From positions 1 through 64,000 of the forward strand of contig NZ_OMPC01000009.1 in assembly GCF_900312675.1 (NCBI RefSeq): a DNA stretch of 64,000 nucleotides, read 5' to 3'. Positions 59,241-64,000 of the stretch are shown here, one piece after another; position 1 is the stretch's first letter; each line of letters opens with the position of its first letter. Source of the DNA: Aliivibrio sp. EL58. GTDB taxonomy: Bacteria > Pseudomonadota > Gammaproteobacteria > Enterobacterales > Vibrionaceae. Both the position numbers and the translations under genes were made by a program. Below the pieces are notes generated by a model, which saw only the letters and a program-made list of their open reading frames with translations, was not told where the DNA came from and did no database searches.

Positions 59241-60188
59241 TTACTTTTTAGAACGTAATCCTTTTAAAACTCTTTCTAGTCGATTTTCCATTGGAGCGCT
59301 AATATCCATTAACTCTTCCGTACTTGGGTGAGTAAATTTGATATTCGCTGCATGTAAGAACAATCGGTCTAGACCAAACTTACCTGAATAAGCATCAAAT
59401 CGTCTATCTCCATAACGATCATCCCAACCAATTGGGTGACCAGTATATTGTGCATGTACACGAATTTGATGGGTACGCCCTGTAATTGGACTCGCCTGAA
59501 TCAATGTTGCTTGCTCAAATTTCTCTAAAATCTTAAAGCGTGTTTCAGAAGGCTTACCATTAGGGTTCACTCGAACAATACTGTTCACTTCATTTTTAAG
59601 CAAAGGAGCATTGACCACTTTACAGGTACTTTTCCATTCGCCCATAACTAAAGCAAAATAATACTTTTGAACCGTCTTATTTCGGAACTGTTCTTGCAAT
59701 CGACGTAATGCTGAACGCTTTTTAGCAATTAAAAGAATACCTGATGTATCTCTATCAATTCGGTGCACTAGTTCTAGAAAACGAGCCTCTGGACGTAACG
59801 CACGTAACGCTTCTATCGCCCCAAATTTTAAACCACTACCGCCGTGTACCGCAGTACCCGATGGCTTATTCAAAATAAGAAGATGATCATCTTCATAGAT
59901 AATGCAGCTTTCAAGCTCAGAGACTTTTGCCAATTTAACATTCGGCAACTCAGGAGCTGTTGATTCAGGTAACTTCACAGGAGGAACTCGAACTATATCC
60001 CCCTCTTGAATTTTATACTCTGGTTTAATGCGTTTTTTATTTACACGAACTTCGCCTTTACGCACAATTCGGTAAATCATACTTTTTGGTACATTTTTTA
60101 AGCGGGCAAGAAGAAAATTATCGATTCGTTGCCCTGCAAAATCGTCATCGATCTCGACGAATTGCACTTTAGGTTTATCTTCATTCAT
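59241..60188 (-). CDS. rluC: 23S rRNA pseudouridine synthase RluC
   Basis: Makes pseudouridine at 955, 2504 and 2580 of 23S rRNA. Seen: N-terminal S4 domain (about residues 15-75, RIDNFLLARLKNVPKSMIYRI), catalytic Asp in HRIDRDTSGILLIAKKR, and GRTHQIRVHAQYTGHPI. 315 residues. Divergent from rne, the conserved arrangement. Confidence 0.95.
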   Translation of the reverse strand: MNEDKPKVQFVEIDDDFAGQRIDNFLLARLKNVPKSMIYRIVRKGEVRVNKKRIKPEYKIQEGDIVRVPPVKLPESTAPELPNVKLAKVSELESCIIYEDDHLLILNKPSGTAVHGGSGLKFGAIEALRALRPEARFLELVHRIDRDTSGILLIAKKRSALRRLQEQFRNKTVQKYYFALVMGEWKSTCKVVNAPLLKNEVNSIVRVNPNGKPSETRFKILEKFEQATLIQASPITGRTHQIRVHAQYTGHPIGWDDRYGDRRFDAYSGKFGLDRLFLHAANIKFTHPSTEELMDISAPMENRLERVLKGLRSKK

Positions 60189-60632
60189 TTGTGTATTCTA
60201 CTGTCTTAATTCTAATTGATGAACCTTTTTTAGCTCACTTTCAAATATTGAAGATTGCTGAGGCTTGATCTGACTGTTATAGTGAGCATCTGAAATCAGC
60301 CCAGATGGCTATTTCTTCACCTTGGTGAGCATAAAAGCACCAACACGAACTAAAAATATACTGCTCGAATGCGGTGATGCAGCAATTGGCGTAAGACATC
60401 CGTACTGCTTTGAGTTTTTTTGCTTGATATGCCTCAACCATTTTTTATGTTTTAACGACCGCGAATTATTGCGGATCAGCACTATTTTATCGATAGTGTT
60501 GATGTGGATTGTGCCCTAGAGCATCCCTGAGTTCCAGCCGTGAGGCTGCACATGTAATCAGCCTTGGGATCTGGCACCATTTGAAATGGATGTGGACAAA
60601 CAAGCTCGACAATTTGTAATGAGTATTCCCTA
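60189..60632 (+). ncRNA. rne leader: structured 5' untranslated region (rne5-type)
   Basis: 444 bases between rluC and rne without a gene. From about 60450 on it holds consecutive hairpins: CCGC/GCGG (60459-60474), CACTAT/ATAGTG (60480-60498) and CAGCC-GTGA-GGCTG (60535-60548, GNRA loop), in a sequence like the known rne 5' UTR element through which RNase E cleaves its own mRNA. The exact 5' end is not visible. Confidence 0.65.
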
Positions 60633-63605
60633 ATGAAAAGAATGTTGATTAACGCAACCCAAAAGGAAGAGTTGCGCGTCGCATTAGTTGATGGCCAACG
60701 CCTTTTTGATCTAGATATCGAAAGCCCTGGTCACGAATCTAAGAAAGCTAATATTTATAAAGGCAAAATCACACGTATCGAACCAAGCTTGGAAGCAGCT
60801 TTTGTTGATTACGGCGCTGATCGCCACGGTTTCCTTCCCCTTAAGGAAATTGCAAAAGAATATTTCCCACAAGGTTACACTTATCAAGGCCGTCCAAATA
60901 TCAAGGACGTATTGAAAGAAGGCCAAGAAGTTATTGTACAAGTTGAGAAAGAAGAGCGTGGCAATAAAGGCGCAGCTTTAACAACATTTATATCTCTTGC
61001 CGGTAGCTACCTTGTTCTTATGCCTAATAACCCTCGTGCTGGCGGAATTTCTCGTCGTATCGAAGGTGAAGAACGTACCCAATTAAAAGCAGCACTAAGT
61101 ACATTAGAACTACCTCAAGGTATGGGTCTGATCGTACGTACTGCTGGTGTTGGTAAGTCTGCAGAAGAATTAGAATGGGATTTAAACGTACTCCTAAATC
61201 ATTGGGAAGCGGTTAAACACGCCTCAGAATCTAATCAAGCTCCTTTCCTAATTCACCAAGAAAGTAACGTAATTGTTCGCGCAATTCGTGATTACTTACG
61301 TCGTGATATTGGCGAAATCTTGATTGATAGCCCAACAATTTTTGATCGTGCTCGTCAGCACATCCAACTTATTCGCCCTGATTTCTTATCTCGCGTTAAG
61401 TTGTATGAAAGCGAAGTACCGCTATTTAGCCACTACCAAATTGAAAGCCAGATTGAATCTGCTTTTGAACGTGAAGTGCGCTTACCTTCTGGCGGCTCAA
61501 TTGTTATTGACCCAACAGAAGCACTGACTTCTATTGATATCAACTCAGCTCGTGCAACTAAAGGCGGCGATATCGAAGAAACAGCATTAAATACTAACCT
61601 AGAAGCAGCAGATGAAATTGCTCGTCAATTACGTTTACGTGATCTAGGTGGCCTAGTTGTTATCGACTTCATTGATATGACGCCTGTTCGTCACCAACGT
61701 GAAGTAGAAAACCGTATGCGTGAAGCTGTTCGTATGGACCGCGCTCGTGTTCAAATTGGTCGTATTTCTCGCTTTGGTTTATTAGAAATGTCTCGCCAAC
61801 GCTTAAGCCCGTCTTTAGCTGAAGCAAGCCATCACATTTGTCCTCGTTGTACGGGTACTGGTGTGGTTCGTGATAATGAATCTCTAGCACTGTCTGTTTT
61901 ACGTCTTATTGAAGAAGAATCTCTAAAAGACAATACAACACAAGTACTTGCTGTTGTTCCTGTCTCTATTGCTTCTTACTTGCTCAATGAAAAACGTCGT
62001 TCAGTTCAGCACATTGAAAAGTTCCATAACGTTCGCGTTATCATTGTTCCTAACTCTGACATGGAAACACCTCACTTTGAAGTGGTTCGTATCCGTGAAG
62101 GTGAAGAACAAGAAATGCTTTCTTATCTTCTGCCTAAGAAGCTAGATTCATTACGTGAAGCGGATGCGAAAGAAGCACCGGTTGCTAATACTGCACCAAG
62201 AAAACGTGAAGAACCTGTTCTTCAAGGTTTTAGTGCTCCTACTCAAGCTGCCCCAATGGCAAAAGCTCCAGAAGCAAAAGTAGCAGAAACTAAAGCTGTC
62301 GCTTCAACAGAAGAGAAACCAGGCATTATTAGCCGTTTCTTCTCTGCAATTGCGAACTTCTTCTCAACACCAGAAACAGCGCCTGTTGCTGAAGCTGAGA
62401 AAAAAGTAGAAGAAGAAAAACCAGCTCAACCTCAACGTCGTAACCAAAATCGTAATAACGATCGTCGTCGAAATGAGAATGGTCGCAATAATCGTAATCG
62501 CCGTAACGGTAATGAACCTCGCAATACCAACGAAAATCGTAACGATAATCGTCGTGGTAAAAAAGTTGAAGACACGCCAGTTGCTACTGCTAAACCAGTA
62601 AAAGCAGCTGATAATAAGCCAGCTAAACAGCCTAAAGTTCGCAAAGAAATTGTAGAGCAAGGCACTCAATTGGCAGCGGATGCACAACAAGCACCAGTTC
62701 AAACACCAGAAAAACCTGTAGAAAAACGCGAGAAAACGGTTCAAGTTAAACAACGCCGTCAACGTCGCCAATTACAGAAAAAGGTACGTACTGGTCAATC
62801 TGTTGAAGTTGAAACTAAAGTAGAAACTGAAGTAGTAACAGCAGTTGAAACTCAAGTTAAACCAGCAGTTCCTGTTGAAGCGAATACCGAGCGTAAAGAA
62901 GGTCAACGTCGTAACCGTCGTTCTCCACGTCATTTACGTGCAAGTGGTCAGCGTCGTCGTCGTCGTGATCGTCGTCCTTTCAACCCTTCTCGCTTATTTG
63001 CTGGTGTTGCATCACCAGAACTATCGATGGGTAAAGTTTGTCCTGATTACACTCGAATTTTAGAGCAGAAAAAAGCCAAGCTGCAACAAGAGAAATTCGT
63101 TGATAACGAAACTCAAAATGCACAGGATAAGGCAAAACAATCGACACCAGCGAAAGCAAACGTCGGCGGTGTCGCTTTCCCTGAAATGGCAATGGGTAAA
63201 GTACTACTTCCTTACATTGCAGCGCCTATTGTAGAAGCTGTCGTTACTGAAACTGTAATTACTGAAACACCAGTAATTGAAACTCCAACAATCAACGAAG
63301 CACCTGCGAAAGTAGAAGCACCTATTGTTGAACAAAAAGTTGAAGTTAAAGAAGAAGTAATTACTCCGGCTGTTATCGCAGTTGAAGAAACGCCAACTCC
63401 TGCTGTTAATGTTGTTGCTACAAAGCCTCAATATAAAGGTCAAGCATCTTCTGGTATGACAAAAGCAAGCGGTCCAACAGAGATTAAGGAAATCACTGTA
63501 ACTGCAGCGACATTCAGAACAGAACGCTTTGAACCAAAACAAGCGGGTAGCCAAACAGCCACTTCTCAAGCAAGTGCTGCAATGGCAAAAACTGCTGGTT
63601 TATAA
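60633..63605 (+). CDS. rne: Ribonuclease E
   Basis: Essential endonuclease and degradosome scaffold. Seen: N-terminal catalytic half with [22 protein letters not shown]1 domain (about 35-120), catalytic Asp residues in [12 protein letters not shown] and VVIDFIDM, and the zinc-link CPRCTGTG (about 405-412). The C-terminal half is disordered: a membrane-anchor-like [15 protein letters not shown] (about 567-581), Arg/Asn-rich RNA-binding stretches (about 595-650 and 755-786), then Val/Glu/Pro-rich sequence with two copies of a GVAxPExxMGKV microdomain and a C-terminal tail. 990 residues. The Shine-Dalgarno is weak, in line with leader-controlled expression. Confidence 0.96.
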   Translation: MKRMLINATQKEELRVALVDGQRLFDLDIESPGHESKKANIYKGKITRIEPSLEAAFVDYGADRHGFLPLKEIAKEYFPQGYTYQGRPNIKDVLKEGQEVIVQVEKEERGNKGAALTTFISLAGSYLVLMPNNPRAGGISRRIEGEERTQLKAALSTLELPQGMGLIVRTAGVGKSAEELEWDLNVLLNHWEAVKHASESNQAPFLIHQESNVIVRAIRDYLRRDIGEILIDSPTIFDRARQHIQLIRPDFLSRVKLYESEVPLFSHYQIESQIESAFEREVRLPSGGSIVIDPTEALTSIDINSARATKGGDIEETALNTNLEAADEIARQLRLRDLGGLVVIDFIDMTPVRHQREVENRMREAVRMDRARVQIGRISRFGLLEMSRQRLSPSLAEASHHICPRCTGTGVVRDNESLALSVLRLIEEESLKDNTTQVLAVVPVSIASYLLNEKRRSVQHIEKFHNVRVIIVPNSDMETPHFEVVRIREGEEQEMLSYLLPKKLDSLREADAKEAPVANTAPRKREEPVLQGFSAPTQAAPMAKAPEAKVAETKAVASTEEKPGIISRFFSAIANFFSTPETAPVAEAEKKVEEEKPAQPQRRNQNRNNDRRRNENGRNNRNRRNGNEPRNTNENRNDNRRGKKVEDTPVATAKPVKAADNKPAKQPKVRKEIVEQGTQLAADAQQAPVQTPEKPVEKREKTVQVKQRRQRRQLQKKVRTGQSVEVETKVETEVVTAVETQVKPAVPVEANTERKEGQRRNRRSPRHLRASGQRRRRRDRRPFNPSRLFAGVASPELSMGKVCPDYTRILEQKKAKLQQEKFVDNETQNAQDKAKQSTPAKANVGGVAFPEMAMGKVLLPYIAAPIVEAVVTETVITETPVIETPTINEAPAKVEAPIVEQKVEVKEEVITPAVIAVEETPTPAVNVVATKPQYKGQASSGMTKASGPTEIKEITVTAATFRTERFEPKQAGSQTATSQASAAMAKTAGL

Positions 63606-63644
63606 CTTTTTAGGCTAACGCCTTCTAATAGATAAACCTGAATT

Positions 63645-63680
63645 AAAGCAAGTTACGTTTCGGCGTAACTTGCTTTTTTT
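63645..63680 (+). terminator. Terminator after rne
   Basis: AAAGCAAGTTACG (63645-63657) pairs perfectly with CGTAACTTGCTTT (63664-63676) around a 6-nt loop, followed by T to 63680. Confidence 0.94.
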
Positions 63681-63778
63681 ATATTGATAACCTGAATAAA
63701 TATTGAACTTCATCACGCTTTTCTGTACGATCCGCGGCATGAATGACTGAAAAACAACCAAGAAGATATCTAAAAAAC

Positions 63779-64000
63779 ATGTTTGAATTCCCAAAATTTT
63801 CTAATCATTCAGTAAAGAATGATGTTCTATCAGGATTAACCGTTGCGTTAGCTCTTGTTCCAGAAGCCGTAGCCTTTGCCTTTGTTGCCGGTGTTGACCC
63901 AATGGTTGGCCTTTATGCTGCCTTTATCGTTGGTCTAATTACTTCTATCATTGGCGGACGTCCAGGCATGATCTCTGGTGCTACAGGCGCTATGGCTGTA
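63779..64000 (+). CDS. SulP family anion transporter (5' end only)
   Basis: First 74 codons of a SLC26/SulP permease, cut by the window edge. Seen: [36 protein letters not shown], the typical SulP first two helices with the [16 protein letters not shown] motif (cited in part), and [16 protein letters not shown]. The ribosome site is poor (AAGAAG at some distance). Substrate (sulfate, bicarbonate or dicarboxylate) cannot be told from this part. Confidence 0.88.
   Translation, partial: MFEFPKFSNHSVKNDVLSGLTVALALVPEAVAFAFVAGVDPMVGLYAAFIVGLITSIIGGRPGMISGATGAMAV

Noticed and set aside
62364-63569. Minus-strand frames rich in Phe, Cys, Ile and Arg under rne
   Set aside because: Shadows of the repetitive Arg/Glu/Val/Thr codons of the RNase E tail, with no start signals.

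Overview
The window is a chromosomal segment of a low-GC member of the Vibrionaceae, most likely Aliivibrio (A. fischeri-like). This rests on gene order (fimV-asd-pdxB-fabB-mnmC, minCDE-rnd-fadD, relV beside tyrS, yceD-rpmF-plsX-fabHDG-acpP-fabF-pabC-mltG-tmk-holB-tatD, rluC/rne), on the AT-rich composition and on close protein similarity to Vibrio families recalled from memory; no database search was possible. I see no rRNA, tRNA, CRISPR, phage or IS element.

Layout. 0-7 kb: fimV (3' end outside the window), a second aspartate-semialdehyde dehydrogenase, pdxB, fabB, all on the minus strand. 7-13.7 kb: mnmC, a long hairpin element, mltB-ycgL, minCDE, rnd. 13.9-22.4 kb: fadD, a hydrolase-slp-unknown-tsaB-yoaA run, purU and a second hydrolase. 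22.5-30.4 kb: a tightly overlapping nine-gene operon with the look of a small polyketide/dialkylresorcinol-type biosynthetic cluster (DarA- and DarB-like enzymes, an unknown protein, a BtrH-like acyltransferase, an ABC-2 exporter, an ACP, a ketosynthase and a Cys-less ketosynthase partner). It is the main accessory feature and the best candidate for an undescribed system. 30.6-35.4 kb: yqaE, metE/metR with recognisable MetR and MetJ operators, a DUF4250 gene and a membrane protein. 35.7-47.5 kb: dcuC, ygiQ, tyrS, relV (single-domain (p)ppGpp synthetase), a 29-aa YnhF-type protein, an outer-membrane barrel, an NSS transporter with its 31-aa MetS-type subunit, a GST and ptsG. 48-58.4 kb: the conserved fatty-acid/DNA-replication run from yceD to tatD. 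58.5-64 kb: yceF, rluC, rne with a long structured leader, and the 5' end of a SulP transporter.

Functional themes: fatty-acid synthesis and use (fabB, fabF, fabH, fabD, fabG, acpP, plsX, fadD) sits in the same window as a specialised fatty-acid-like assembly line. Methionine supply is represented by metE/metR and a possible MetP/MetS-type importer. RNA metabolism is represented by rnd, rne, rluC, yceD, mnmC and tsaB. Five small genes (yqaE, ynhF, metS, rpmF, and a doubtful 26-codon frame) are short enough to be missed by length-filtered gene calling. Several genes use GTG or TTG starts (fimV, rnd, fadD, fabF, plsX, tatD, the DUF4250 gene), each supported by a Shine-Dalgarno sequence.
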